A stretch of 29,768 bases of DNA from an uncultured Bacilli bacterium (GCA_947629195.1 CANRCS010000001.1:1-29768), one strand, 5' to 3'; shown: positions 1-8,763, numbered from the stretch's first letter. The notes: generated from the sequence alone by a model not told the origin. Made by a program: numbers and translations.

Positions 1-29
1 TTCACATCATTTTTAACCTTATAATTTTA

Positions 30-74
30 TAACATTTTACTTTGCCATTTTTCTAACATTTTATCTTGACATTT
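30..74. repeat. Imperfect direct repeat, two 21-bp copies
   Basis: Two copies beginning TAACATTTTA lie at 30-50 and 54-74 and match at 18 of 21 positions, with a 24-bp period. The second copy contains TTGACA at 66-71, a consensus -35 sequence, but no good -10 follows at normal spacing. The repeat lies upstream of the first promoter of the secretion locus, so it could be a regulator site or chance in AT-rich DNA. Confidence 0.35.
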
Positions 75-121
75 ATACTTCCCTAAAAAGTCATAAATAT
101 ATACAAAAATTTTAAAAATTC

Positions 122-151
122 TTGCAAATAAAAATAGTTGTATGCTATACT
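122..151 (+). promoter_or_regulatory. Promoter for the first transcription unit of the secretion locus
   Basis: TTGCAA (122-127) is followed after 18 bp by TATACT (146-151), and TG at 143-144 makes it an extended -10. The start codon at 189 lies about 30 nt past the predicted transcription start. This is a sigma-A type promoter judged by sequence only. Confidence 0.6.
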
Positions 152-188
152 TATCTTATAAATATATAATAATTTGGAGCTGATAAGA

Positions 189-833
189 ATGAATAAAAAA
201 ATTTTTATAGTCAGTATTATAGTTATGATGATATTTATACCAATAAAAATCTATGCAGATACTTGTTCTGCTGATATTCAAAATGAATACTATAACAAAA
301 TAAATAATATTAAATATAGTATTGATTATGTAGAAAATAATGATTATAACATTACATTTTATAATATACCAGAGAATATACAGATATATAATGATTATGG
401 AATATTAGTAAATAAAAACTCTGAAAGTGAAATAACATCCAGTTCATACGAAGGTGGGAAAAATTATACTTTTAATTTTTATATACAAAATTTATCATGT
501 GATATGAGTATAAAGTTTCAAAAGAATATTTATATTACAAAATATAATTTATATTCAGAAAGAGAAGAATGTAAATTAGAAGAAAATGCAGATTTTAAAC
601 TATGTAATCCAGAGTATCAGGGAACAATTACAGATGAATCATTTGAAAGAGAATTAAATAAATATACGGATGAGCTAAATAAAGATGTAGAAGAAGAGCC
701 AGTAGAGGTTAGCGAAAATAATAATAATAATTATTATTTATACTATATAATAGGTGGTATATCATTAATTTTAATAATAATGGTAATCATTATTATTAGT
801 AAAAGTAGGAAGAAGGCAAAAAGATTAATATGA
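189..833 (+). CDS. Secreted type I membrane protein of unknown function
   Basis: A 214-residue protein I do not recognise. It has an N-terminal signal peptide (residues 1-24, ending near IYA-D), an extracellular part of about 150 residues with several cysteines, an Asn-rich stretch near residue 178, one transmembrane helix at about 184-204 and a short Lys/Arg-rich cytoplasmic tail, so it should sit in the membrane with its bulk outside. I chose ATG at 189 over an in-frame TTG at 174 because GGAG (176-179) is then 9 nt upstream. Its stop overlaps the start of the next gene by 4 nt (ATGA), so translation is probably coupled. It may anchor or chaperone the large Cys-rich protein encoded next; that is inferred from position only. 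Confidence 0.8.
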   Translation: MNKKIFIVSIIVMMIFIPIKIYADTCSADIQNEYYNKINNIKYSIDYVENNDYNITFYNIPENIQIYNDYGILVNKNSESEITSSSYEGGKNYTFNFYIQNLSCDMSIKFQKNIYITKYNLYSEREECKLEENADFKLCNPEYQGTITDESFERELNKYTDELNKDVEEEPVEVSENNNNNYYLYYIIGGISLILIIMVIIIISKSRKKAKRLI

Positions 834-3800
834 GAGAAAAAAAGATTAAATATTCTTTTGTTATCGGAGCAATAGCGGTTTCGTTTTTGCTTGGAATTAA
901 AAATATATATGCAGGATACGCTGGCGATACAAACAGAACAGAAAAAGTCGAAGAATTTTCATGTTATAAAGGTCAAACTTCAGGATGTAGCAAAAAAAAT
1001 GGTTACGATGGCGGTGCAGATAACATAATATATTCTGTAGGAACTAGCAATGATCCAGCAATTAATGATTTTTATAGAAACCCAAGCAATGCTTATGACG
1101 AAAATATAGTACAATGTCAAGATGAAAGTACGCCAACAATAGAAGGTATGTATTCTTGTATAGAATCATCTCTTCATGATGGTGTGGCAAGTAAAAATAG
1201 AAATTTCAACAAAGTATATGGAGATAAAGCAATTGTGGTTGCAGCAGAAAAAAGAATATATTTTTACGATGCTGGTAGAGTAGATGTATGGGGATATGGT
1301 GATACAAATTCGACACCTACATTTGGCGCTACAAACTACTATGCTAATAACTTTGGTGGTCAGTTTGCTACTAATGGTAATAATGTGTTTACATTTCCTG
1401 GAATGTATCTTAAATATAAGGTTAATAATCCTAAAATACCATCTGAAGTTAAAAATACATTAGCTAGATATATTAAAAAGGATGCAAGTGCAACATTAAG
1501 TGATGAAGAAGTATCTAACTATGGCTTAAAACTAGTATCAGTAAGTGAAATAAATGATTATGGAAGTGCTCCAGCAAAGGAAGCTTTCGGCGGATCAGAT
1601 GATAGCACAGTAGATTTTTGGACAAAATGGCAAGTTGATCCGAGTAAACTAACTATAAAAGAAACTGAAACTGGCAAAGCGAATATGAACTATGAAGTTA
1701 CAATCGACTCTCTTACAACAGCAGGAGGGCCAAAATCTAAAATTGAGGGACATGAGGATATAAGGCTTGGTTATTGGTCTTCAATAAGACCTGCATTTTC
1801 TAAGTATAATATTGGGGAAACTCCAAGTAGTGAAATAGTATATCATTATTGGGTACCATATTTAGCGATATTTGAGTTTGAACCTCCTCATACTATAGAC
1901 TGCAATAATGCAGATGATGCCTATGCATATCCTAACACATGTTGTTGGGAATTTCCTGAAACATGTTGTACCAGTGCGGGTAACGCAGAAAAAAATGTAC
2001 CATCTATAAAAGAAGTATATGATAATTCAAATGAGGAAGTGAAAAAGAAAATAGAAAATACATGTTGTACTAATGAACCAACAATAAAATTTAATACTTA
2101 TACTCTTCCAACTTTTAATTCGTTAGATAAAAAAGAAGAATTTTTAGATAATTTCCCAGGTAAAATATGTCCAGCGTGTAGTTGGACCCCTAATTCTGAC
2201 AGATATTGTTGCAATGAACCTCCATATAAAGGTAGCTCTTATTGCCCTTCTGATGAAGAAACTGATAAATATTGTGAAGATAATGATTATTTTAATAAAC
2301 ATAAAGATATTTGTTGTCAAAAGGATAAGTATAAAAATGATACTACTAAATGTCCGCGTCCTTCTGACTCATGTGATGATGAAGAATTTTTTAACAATAA
2401 TAAAACAATGTGTTGCCAACAGGATAAATATAAAAATGATACTACTAAATGTCCAGTTCCTACTGAATCATGTGATGATAATAAATTTTTTGAGACCAAC
2501 AAAAATATATGTTGTAAGCTAGAAAAATATGTTAATGATGCTAGATGTATCTCTAAAACAAATGCTTGTACTGATGAAACATACTTTGAGGGACATAAAA
2601 GTACTTGTTGTAGTGATTTTAGTAAAGATCCGAATTCTAGTTTATGGAAAACAAATGCTTGGCAATGTTGTAATGAAGAAGATATTACGAATGAAGCAAA
2701 AGCAACATGTGATATTCCTTACGTAGAACCTAAAAATCAATCATGTGATAAAGATAATAGCTTTGATTTAAAAACAACCATTAATGGCAAAAATAGTTTT
2801 ACAGAAACATTATCAATATCAGCGGTTGATCCATATAAAAATGGCAGCGATAATGCTAAACCGAAAGTTTCTGCAGGTCAAGGGTTTAAATATGATATAC
2901 ATGTAAAAGATAAAATAGTACTAGATAGCAATTCTACTTATCCTAAAGGTACTGCTAATATGAATTGTAATTCTGTTTCATCTGCTTTTGAAACATATAA
3001 TAAATCAATAGAAGATGCTCTTAAAAAGATTAAAGCTGATGCAATTAGAAAACAAATAATATATTTTAAAGAAGATGGTTCAACTGAAAGTAATTATAAA
3101 TTTAAGTATGTTTATAGAGAAGCAGGCAAAGAAAATGAATTAATAGATTCTATAAATTCCAAAAAAGTAAATGTAAAGAAAGAAAATACAAGTGTTGCTT
3201 GTATAGATTATTATTATAATCCGTATTCTGGTATAAATGTTCCTTACAATTCGTCGACTAATGTTACAATATATAAACCTGAAATAACAATTGATATTGA
3301 TTATGATATGACTTTGCCAACATATTATATATCAAATAATTCCAATATTAATGATGAAACAGAACATACCATTTCGGATAAAAATAGTCCACTTTATATA
3401 AATGGAGGAAATCAGTTTTATACTAATGTTTATGATAAAACTCTTAAAAATGGTGAAAATGCTAGAGGTACATATTGGAAAGGATTTAGTATACAGGTTG
3501 AAAATGGTGGTATTACAGTTGATAATGAGGGCGATGAGACAGGAAGACTTAAAACAACAGATAGTAATAAATATACATGTTCCTATAGAATTTCAAAATG
3601 TTTAACAGAAGGATCTTGTCCAAAAGATGACAATAATACTCGCTTTCCATCAAGCTCTGTTAGTGATGCTAAAGAAGATTATTATTCAAGGCCTATATCG
3701 TTAACTACACCGTTCCCAAATTTAAGAGAATCTGGTCCTAACTGGAATGGAACAGCTAAGAATGGTACATTTGATTTACCTACTACATATATTACAAGTG

Positions 3801-4105
3801 GTACACCAACAAATCCAAAAGGAGATAAAGTGTATTCAAAAGCAATGTATTCAATTAAATTAACACCAGAACTTATAAATAATATAAAAAAATATAATAA
3901 TTCACAAAATGACCATGGTGGATATCTTGATTGGGAAATGACATCGTATGATGATTATAAGAGAACGAGCAAGTTTTTAAGCTGTTTAAACGGTACTACT
4001 TCGGATTGTACTACAAACATGAGAAGTGCTGGTTTAAATGCTAAAAAAACATTAAATATAACATTAAGCGATGAAGCAAGAAAAAATAAAATTGGAGAAT
4101 TTTAA
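830..4105 (+). CDS. Giant cysteine-rich secreted protein with C-x12-CC repeats
   Basis: A 1091-residue protein with a signal peptide (cleavage near residue 28, IYA-G). There is no C-terminal membrane helix and no LPXTG sorting signal, so it is probably released or held by other parts. The centre (about residues 355-640) is rich in CC pairs. Four consecutive units carry C-x12-CC, with CC at residues 495, 528, 561 and 593, a spacing of 33, 33 and 32 residues; three of them continue to a further Cys after 10 or 11 residues. Units look like CxDxxxFxxxKxxCC. An earlier segment near residue 360 also fits C-x12-CC. The C-terminal 400 residues look like beta-rich adhesin sequence but match no family I know. 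It lies first in the Tad/T4SS locus, so a pilus-tip adhesin or secreted substrate is plausible. The start overlaps the previous stop by 4 nt. Confidence 0.85.
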   Translation: MREKKIKYSFVIGAIAVSFLLGIKNIYAGYAGDTNRTEKVEEFSCYKGQTSGCSKKNGYDGGADNIIYSVGTSNDPAINDFYRNPSNAYDENIVQCQDESTPTIEGMYSCIESSLHDGVASKNRNFNKVYGDKAIVVAAEKRIYFYDAGRVDVWGYGDTNSTPTFGATNYYANNFGGQFATNGNNVFTFPGMYLKYKVNNPKIPSEVKNTLARYIKKDASATLSDEEVSNYGLKLVSVSEINDYGSAPAKEAFGGSDDSTVDFWTKWQVDPSKLTIKETETGKANMNYEVTIDSLTTAGGPKSKIEGHEDIRLGYWSSIRPAFSKYNIGETPSSEIVYHYWVPYLAIFEFEPPHTIDCNNADDAYAYPNTCCWEFPETCCTSAGNAEKNVPSIKEVYDNSNEEVKKKIENTCCTNEPTIKFNTYTLPTFNSLDKKEEFLDNFPGKICPACSWTPNSDRYCCNEPPYKGSSYCPSDEETDKYCEDNDYFNKHKDICCQKDKYKNDTTKCPRPSDSCDDEEFFNNNKTMCCQQDKYKNDTTKCPVPTESCDDNKFFETNKNICCKLEKYVNDARCISKTNACTDETYFEGHKSTCCSDFSKDPNSSLWKTNAWQCCNEEDITNEAKATCDIPYVEPKNQSCDKDNSFDLKTTINGKNSFTETLSISAVDPYKNGSDNAKPKVSAGQGFKYDIHVKDKIVLDSNSTYPKGTANMNCNSVSSAFETYNKSIEDALKKIKADAIRKQIIYFKEDGSTESNYKFKYVYREAGKENELIDSINSKKVNVKKENTSVACIDYYYNPYSGINVPYNSSTNVTIYKPEITIDIDYDMTLPTYYISNNSNINDETEHTISDKNSPLYINGGNQFYTNVYDKTLKNGENARGTYWKGFSIQVENGGITVDNEGDETGRLKTTDSNKYTCSYRISKCLTEGSCPKDDNNTRFPSSSVSDAKEDYYSRPISLTTPFPNLRESGPNWNGTAKNGTFDLPTTYITSGTPTNPKGDKVYSKAMYSIKLTPELINNIKKYNNSQNDHGGYLDWEMTSYDDYKRTSKFLSCLNGTTSDCTTNMRSAGLNAKKTLNITLSDEARKNKIGEF
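2312..2611 (+). repeat. Tandem coding repeat, 99-bp period (33-residue Cys unit)
   Basis: The CC codon pairs start at 2312, 2411, 2510 and 2606. The first two units are nearly identical at the DNA level just after the CC pair (from about 2322 and from about 2421, roughly 30 bases with one difference), while later units are diverged. This points to duplication within the gene, with a recent event between units 1 and 2. Confidence 0.85.
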
Positions 4106-4119
4106 GTAGAGGTGATTAG

Positions 4120-4542
4120 ATGCAGACATCATTTTGGGGATATTTTATAATAGTAACTGGTATAGTTGGAATAAGCATTTTACTTTTATTTCAAGATATA
4201 ACAAATACTGATGAACAAAATTATTATTTAATAAAAGAAATTACCGAATCATCAATGATTGATTCTATCGATATAGCATATTATAGAAAAGAAGGCGGAC
4301 TAGCTATTGATAAAGAAAAGTTTGTAGAGACTTTTATAAGACGATTTTCTGAAAGTGCTTCTATGATGAGATCATACGACGTAAAATTTCATGATATTGT
4401 TGAAATGCCACCAAAAGTTAGCTTAAGCGTTGGTTCTAAAAGTCAGATATTTAACTTTACTGGTGATGATTTTGATATATATAATAAATTAGATACTATT
4501 TTAGAAACAGAACATATTGAAAATAAATTTGCTACTAGTTAA
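4120..4542 (+). CDS. Pseudopilin-like membrane protein (DUF5411-like)
   Basis: A 140-residue protein with a single N-terminal membrane helix (about residues 8-24) preceded by a very short head, then a soluble domain. That is the layout of TadE/TadF-type pseudopilins. The sequence recalls the uncharacterised DUF5411 family, which I name from memory with moderate certainty. It has a good ribosome site (AGAGGTGA, ending 5 nt before ATG) and lies 14 nt after the Cys-rich gene, so the two share a transcript. A hairpin directly over the stop codon may end this first unit. A minor pilin or pilus-base role fits the Tad genes that follow, but no catalytic or binding residue shows it. Confidence 0.7.
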   Translation: MQTSFWGYFIIVTGIVGISILLLFQDITNTDEQNYYLIKEITESSMIDSIDIAYYRKEGGLAIDKEKFVETFIRRFSESASMMRSYDVKFHDIVEMPPKVSLSVGSKSQIFNFTGDDFDIYNKLDTILETEHIENKFATS

Positions 4543-4571
4543 ATAGATTCTTTATAGATAAGAATCTATTT
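4541..4571 (+). terminator. Possible weak terminator hairpin
   Basis: A perfect 12-bp stem (4541-4552 with 4560-4571) has a 7-nt loop and overlaps the stop codon. Only about four U residues follow, so termination may be partial. A new promoter lies downstream at 4656, which fits a unit boundary. Confidence 0.5.
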
Positions 4572-4582
4572 TAACTATATTC

Positions 4583-4640
4583 TAATACGATTATTTATGG
4601 TTAAAATAAAATTAAAAAATTTAAAAAAAATATCGTATTA
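4583..4640. promoter_or_regulatory. Inverted repeat, candidate operator
   Basis: TAATACGAT (4583-4591) and ATCGTATTA (4632-4640) are perfect 9-bp inverted arms 40 bp apart. The right arm covers the -35 position of the promoter at 4656-4661. A 10-bp direct repeat, TTAAAATAAA, also occurs at 4601 and 4641. This could bind a looping repressor of the Tad operon; no regulator is encoded nearby. Confidence 0.4.
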
Positions 4641-4652
4641 TTAAAATAAATG

Positions 4653-4661
4653 TGATATAAT
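4653..4661 (+). promoter_or_regulatory. Extended -10 promoter for the Tad module
   Basis: TGATATAAT carries a perfect -10 (TATAAT, 4656-4661) with the TG extension. The -35 region at normal spacing (4633-4638) is poor and lies inside the inverted repeat. The next gene starts at 4690 with GGGAGG upstream. Confidence 0.6.
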
Positions 4662-4689
4662 GACTGTATTATGATAGGGAGGATATATT

Positions 4690-5619
4690 ATGAATAATTT
4701 TGCTGGTTCATTAAAAAAAATAATAACAAATAGAAATACAGTAACAATTATAGGGACTTTGGTTGGAATATTAATACTTTATTTTGGATATACGTGGAGA
4801 ATCAATCAACAAGTTGATACTGTTAGTGTTCTTGTTGCTAATCAAAATATACAACCTAGAACAAAAATAACAGAAGACATGGTTGAAACAGTTGAAATTG
4901 CAAGAGTTATGTATGATAAAATGATGGATTCAAACAGTAATGCAGCTGTCTTAAGAACTTCAACAGAATTAAAAACTGCATTTGTTGATGGTGCGTATTC
5001 AAATATTAATGCACTTATTCCAAAAGGAAGCGTTTTAATCAAGAATACAAATGTTGTTGATTATAATAAAATACCATCTTCTGTATTAACAAAAATTGAA
5101 GAAGGACAAATACCATATGCATTTTCAATTAACTATTCTGATACATATGGTAATGCCATAATGGATGGTATGTATGTTAATATATATATGAGAGCAACAT
5201 CTGATGATGGTAAAACAATGTTTGGAAAATTTTTAGGAGATGTTAAAGTATTAGCAGTATTAGACTCTAGTGGTAGAGATGTATTTGAAAACACTGAAGA
5301 AAGCAGAACACCATCAACATTTATATTTAGCGTTGATGAAGAATATCACTTATTACTTAGAAAAGCAAAATATCTAGGTATAGAATTAGTTCCTGTACCA
5401 GTAACAGAATCAGTTACTGATGCTGATTATAAAGGTGATATTCAAATAACAAGTTCATATTTAAAAGATTATATTGAACAAAAAACTGTAAATGTTCCAG
5501 AAGATCAATTACCTGAAACAACTGATAAAGATAAAAATACATCTAGTAGTAAATCAAACAGTTCATCATCTAAAAATAGTACTACAAAAAATAATAGTAC
5601 AACTAATAATGGTGAATAA
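4690..5619 (+). CDS. cpaB: CpaB/RcpC-like pilus assembly protein (SAF domain)
   Basis: A 309-residue protein with one N-terminal membrane helix (about 18-36) followed by a SAF-type domain (about 45-130) carrying the typical VLVANQNIQPRTKIT start, then a second domain to about residue 265. In Tad/Flp systems CpaB/RcpC sits at the outer face of the membrane and helps guide the fibre or bind the wall. The last 35 residues are a Ser/Thr/Asn/Lys low-complexity tail, which may pass through or stick to peptidoglycan. It is the first gene of its own promoter, and the next gene begins 2 nt after its stop, so the Tad genes are one operon. Confidence 0.85.
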   Translation: MNNFAGSLKKIITNRNTVTIIGTLVGILILYFGYTWRINQQVDTVSVLVANQNIQPRTKITEDMVETVEIARVMYDKMMDSNSNAAVLRTSTELKTAFVDGAYSNINALIPKGSVLIKNTNVVDYNKIPSSVLTKIEEGQIPYAFSINYSDTYGNAIMDGMYVNIYMRATSDDGKTMFGKFLGDVKVLAVLDSSGRDVFENTEESRTPSTFIFSVDEEYHLLLRKAKYLGIELVPVPVTESVTDADYKGDIQITSSYLKDYIEQKTVNVPEDQLPETTDKDKNTSSSKSNSSSSKNSTTKNNSTTNNGE

Positions 5620-5621
5620 AA

Positions 5622-6707
5622 ATGGATGATAATGTATTTGAACATATAGATTTTGGACCATTACAAACTTATTTAGATGATGACGATATAACTGACGTTT
5701 CTTATAGTAATGGTGGACAATTATGGTTAAAGTCATTAACAAAAGGTGTTTATAGAGTTGAAAATACAGAAGTAAACAATGCGCTTATTGAAAAATTAGC
5801 TTTTCAATGTGCGAATGCAATGGGTAAAACATTTAATATGGCAGAACCATTTCTTGATGCTGAAGGTACCGAATTACGTCTTAATTTCATTCATGATTCA
5901 ATTGCAAAGAATGGAATTGCAGTAGTTTTAAGAAAGACACCAGCAAAAATAAGACTTAATAAAGATAAACTCATGAAGGAAAATTATGTAACTATGGACG
6001 TACATGACTTTCTTATTGAATGTGTACACGGACATTGTAACATAATCGTAAGTGGTGAAACTGGTTCAGGTAAAACAGAATTTATTAAATATCTTGCATC
6101 TCATACATATGAAAATGAAAAAATAATCACAATAGAAGATACCCTAGAACTTCACTTAGATAGAATATTCCCCCATAGAGATATTGTAGCAATGAAAACA
6201 AATAACATAGCATCATATTCAGATGTTCTTGTTACATGTATGAGACAAAATCCAAAATGGATATTACTATCGGAAGTCAGAAGTGCAGAAGCTGTTATGG
6301 CAGTAAGAAACTCTATTTCTTCTGGACATAATATCTTATCAACAATTCACTCTGATAAAGCAGAATCAATTCCAAGTCGTATGTTCAGCTTACTGGAATC
6401 TAACCAAGATATCGAACAATTTTTAATTTCAATACACAGATACGTACAATTAGGTATACATATTAGAGGATATTTTTCTAAACAATATAATAGATTTCAA
6501 AGAGAAATAGTAGAAGTTACAGAGTTTTTTGTTACAGAAGATAATAAACCAGGACATCATACTATTTATAAAAAAACATCTGATGGTAGAATTTTTAGAA
6601 GTAATCCTACAAAATATCTAATTAACTATTTAGATATCCAAGGTATTACATTACCAGATTCTGTAATGGTAAAAGAACAAGAAGATGAAGAAGAAATAAT
6701 AATGTAA
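5622..6707 (+). CDS. cpaF: Tad/T2SS/VirB11-family secretion ATPase
   Basis: A 361-residue cytoplasmic hexameric motor ATPase of the CpaF/TadA branch, slightly short for the family. An N-terminal domain (residues 1-125) precedes the RecA-like core. Walker A is GETGSGKT (145-152), the Asp box is EDTLEL (172-177), the Walker B region has WILLSEVR with Glu218, and the His box is STIHSDKAE with His243. In Tad systems it powers pilin polymerisation through TadB/TadC. VirB11 of T4SS belongs to the same superfamily, and since a T4SS module follows without another VirB11, this enzyme could serve both; that is inference. It lies 2 nt after cpaB and 13 nt before the TadB-like gene. Confidence 0.95.
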   Translation: MDDNVFEHIDFGPLQTYLDDDDITDVSYSNGGQLWLKSLTKGVYRVENTEVNNALIEKLAFQCANAMGKTFNMAEPFLDAEGTELRLNFIHDSIAKNGIAVVLRKTPAKIRLNKDKLMKENYVTMDVHDFLIECVHGHCNIIVSGETGSGKTEFIKYLASHTYENEKIITIEDTLELHLDRIFPHRDIVAMKTNNIASYSDVLVTCMRQNPKWILLSEVRSAEAVMAVRNSISSGHNILSTIHSDKAESIPSRMFSLLESNQDIEQFLISIHRYVQLGIHIRGYFSKQYNRFQREIVEVTEFFVTEDNKPGHHTIYKKTSDGRIFRSNPTKYLINYLDIQGITLPDSVMVKEQEDEEEIIM

Positions 6708-6720
6708 AGTAGGTGATTTT

Positions 6721-7623
6721 GTGGATATACTAATATTTGGAGCCATTGCATTTATAGCAGTATTCATAATAACATATAGAGCAAAAAAAGGTGAAAAACT
6801 ATATAAATATGTAACAACTCAATTAAATGTAGTCTATGAAAAAATTGCTCCTTATTCTTACAAAGAAATACGTAAAAAGGTAAAAGATTTAAAAGCTGAT
6901 TTTACGCCAAGACAGTATCTTACACAAGTTATTTTATTTGCAGGTATTGCAGGTGGAATCACGTATTTATATTTTTATAGCATTATATGGTCTATAATAT
7001 ACGCAATTGTAGCCGTATGTTTTATTCCATATCTTACTTATATGAGATATAAAAGGGTGTATAGTGAATTTCTATTTGAGCAAGTTCAAGTATACGCTAC
7101 TAATACTATAATGGAATACCAAACAACTAAATCATTTGTTAAAGCACTTGAAGGTGTAGCTGACTCTGGGGTTTTAGAAGAACCTATGCTCAGTGATGTT
7201 AGAACTATGATTAAGATGTCATATGATGCAGGACAAATTGATGATTCAATAAAATTTATGAATGAAAAATATCCATATCATATAGTTAAAAATATGCATC
7301 AATTATTTTTACAAGTAACTAAAGAAGGTGCTCATGATATAACTGGATCACTTGATAATATGTCTCTTGATATAGACACCTTAGTTGAAGGAGTTTATCG
7401 TGATAGACTAGATAGACAACAATTTCATAAACAATTTATTACATATGGATTAATGTTATTTTTGCTTGTCGCCATTATCCAATTATTACTAGGTGTTGAT
7501 TCATATCTTGAGATGATAAAAGTATGGTATGTACAAGTAGTATTACACGGTATTTTACTATTTAATAGTTTCTTTTTACTAAATGGTGAAAAATATTATA
7601 ATGAGAATGTAGGTGCTGAATAA
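6721..7623 (+). CDS. tadB: TadB-like inner-membrane platform protein
   Basis: A 300-residue protein with membrane segments near residues 3-20, 67-108 (two helices), 238-257 and 268-290, around a cytoplasmic helical domain of about 130 residues. This is the T2SSF/TadB layout. The position between the CpaF-type ATPase and a second platform protein supports TadB. It starts at GTG with GTAGGTGA just upstream. Its stop overlaps the next start by 1 nt (TAATG), so translation is coupled. It should form the platform on which the ATPase acts. Confidence 0.8.
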   Translation: MDILIFGAIAFIAVFIITYRAKKGEKLYKYVTTQLNVVYEKIAPYSYKEIRKKVKDLKADFTPRQYLTQVILFAGIAGGITYLYFYSIIWSIIYAIVAVCFIPYLTYMRYKRVYSEFLFEQVQVYATNTIMEYQTTKSFVKALEGVADSGVLEEPMLSDVRTMIKMSYDAGQIDDSIKFMNEKYPYHIVKNMHQLFLQVTKEGAHDITGSLDNMSLDIDTLVEGVYRDRLDRQQFHKQFITYGLMLFLLVAIIQLLLGVDSYLEMIKVWYVQVVLHGILLFNSFFLLNGEKYYNENVGAE

Positions 7624-8408
7624 TGTGGGAAATAGTTATTGTTGCAGTAATAATATTTGTTATATTATTCATAAACGGATCAGTTGATACTAATCAATTT
7701 TTTAAAGATAATGAAGCATATGTAAAACTATTAAAAGAAAAAGATTATGACTTTTTAGTTATGGCAAAATACGGTGATGATGTAGACGTAAATAGACTAT
7801 TTAATAAAAGAATTAAAAACGCAGTAATAATTTTTGGATTATTGATGATCTTCTTTATTACTAATCTGTCGTTTTTAAATATATTAATATGTCTTCTAGC
7901 AGCAGGATACGTATTCAAATCACAATATATAAATTTAAGAAGCTATTATAAAAAACATCTACATGATATTGATTTAATGCTTCCATATTACTTAAAATCA
8001 ATCGAAGTATTAGTTCAACACTATACAGTACCAGTTGCATTAGCAAAATCAGTAGATGATGCTCCAGATATGTTTAAGCCAGGACTTAAAGTTTTACTTG
8101 AAAGAATAGAATCCGGTGATTCTTCAATTGATCCATATATGGAATTTGCTCAAACATATCCCGTAAGAGACTCTATGCGTATGATGAGACTTCTATATAG
8201 ACTTGGACTTGGTATTCAAGAAAATAAAGAAGAGCAATTGTTATTACTTTCTAAAACAGTTTCATCGTTACAAAATAAAGCTCGTGAACAAAAATATAAA
8301 GAACGTTTAGAAAAAATGCAAAACAAAACAATGATAATGCTTGGAGTTACAGGAGTTGGTGTAGCAATATTACTAATTGTCGCAATGCTTCAAATGATGA
8401 ATGTGTAA
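7623..8408 (+). CDS. tadC: TadC-like inner-membrane platform protein
   Basis: A 261-residue protein with an N-terminal helix (3-19), a hydrophobic pair near 66-100, a cytoplasmic helical domain with many charged residues, and a C-terminal helix (about 234-256). Like its neighbour it fits the T2SSF fold. TadB and TadC usually occur side by side and form a joint platform, which fits the 1-nt overlap here. It is the last gene of the cpaB operon; a 100-nt gap with new -10 sites follows. The family call rests on topology and context more than on a signature motif. Confidence 0.75.
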   Translation: MWEIVIVAVIIFVILFINGSVDTNQFFKDNEAYVKLLKEKDYDFLVMAKYGDDVDVNRLFNKRIKNAVIIFGLLMIFFITNLSFLNILICLLAAGYVFKSQYINLRSYYKKHLHDIDLMLPYYLKSIEVLVQHYTVPVALAKSVDDAPDMFKPGLKVLLERIESGDSSIDPYMEFAQTYPVRDSMRMMRLLYRLGLGIQENKEEQLLLLSKTVSSLQNKAREQKYKERLEKMQNKTMIMLGVTGVGVAILLIVAMLQMMNV

Positions 8409-8455
8409 AAAAATAAATATTAGAATGTAAAGTGTATAAAAAAATATTGAAAATT

Positions 8456-8480
8456 TATAATAAATAATGTAGAATATAAT
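8456..8480 (+). promoter_or_regulatory. Probable promoter of the pilin gene (two -10 candidates)
   Basis: Perfect TATAAT boxes stand at 8456-8461 and 8475-8480, upstream of the pilin start at 8509. Neither has a clear -35 at 16-18 bp; TTGAAA at 8447 is too close to the first and too far from the second. A separate promoter would allow high pilin expression. Confidence 0.4.
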
Positions 8481-8508
8481 TGATAATAAAGAGAGGATAT
8501 GATAATTT

Positions 8509-8763
8509 ATGAAAGAAGCCACAGGTGAATTAAACATAACAGTAATAACTATTATAGCAATAGCAGCAGTTGCAGGATTATTTTATGCATTTGTTTGGCC
8601 ATCAATAAAACATTCATTAAATGCAAATACTTGTAAATCTTTTGGGGCAGATTATGCTTATAATAAATCTCTACAACAATGTTGCAAGGATGAAGCAAAT
8701 GCTGGTGGATATACAGCAGTAACTACAAATTGTATACCAATAGATGACAGTGATTTGGATTAA
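8509..8763 (+). CDS. Small pilin-like protein with a C-x15-CC-x15-C unit
   Basis: An 84-residue protein with a short head (MKEATG), a hydrophobic helix (about 10-31) and a small outer domain, the plan of Flp-type major pilins. The outer part has four cysteines (C42, C58, C59, C75), evenly spaced as C-x15-CC-x15-C, probably two disulfides. The same C...CC...C order occurs in the repeats of the giant secreted protein (C-x12-CC-x10/11-C), with similar TTxC and proline residues after it. Gly6 could be a processing site, but Glu is not at mature position +5, so the classical prepilin rule is not met. A strong ribosome site (GAGAGGA) and its own upstream -10 boxes suggest high expression. It could also be a minor subunit. 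Confidence 0.75.
   Translation: MKEATGELNITVITIIAIAAVAGLFYAFVWPSIKHSLNANTCKSFGADYAYNKSLQQCCKDEANAGGYTAVTTNCIPIDDSDLD

Noticed and set aside
2317..2502. Minus-strand open frame within the Cys-rich gene
   Set aside because: It mirrors the tandem repeats of the real gene, has no ribosome site and no recognisable protein. Other frames inside the large genes (for example 2214-2522, 15868-16065, 28791-29039) were dismissed for the same reasons.
2312..2611. CRISPR-like repeats
   Set aside because: The 99-bp period is in frame, coding and diverged, with no short identical repeats and spacers, and there are no cas genes.
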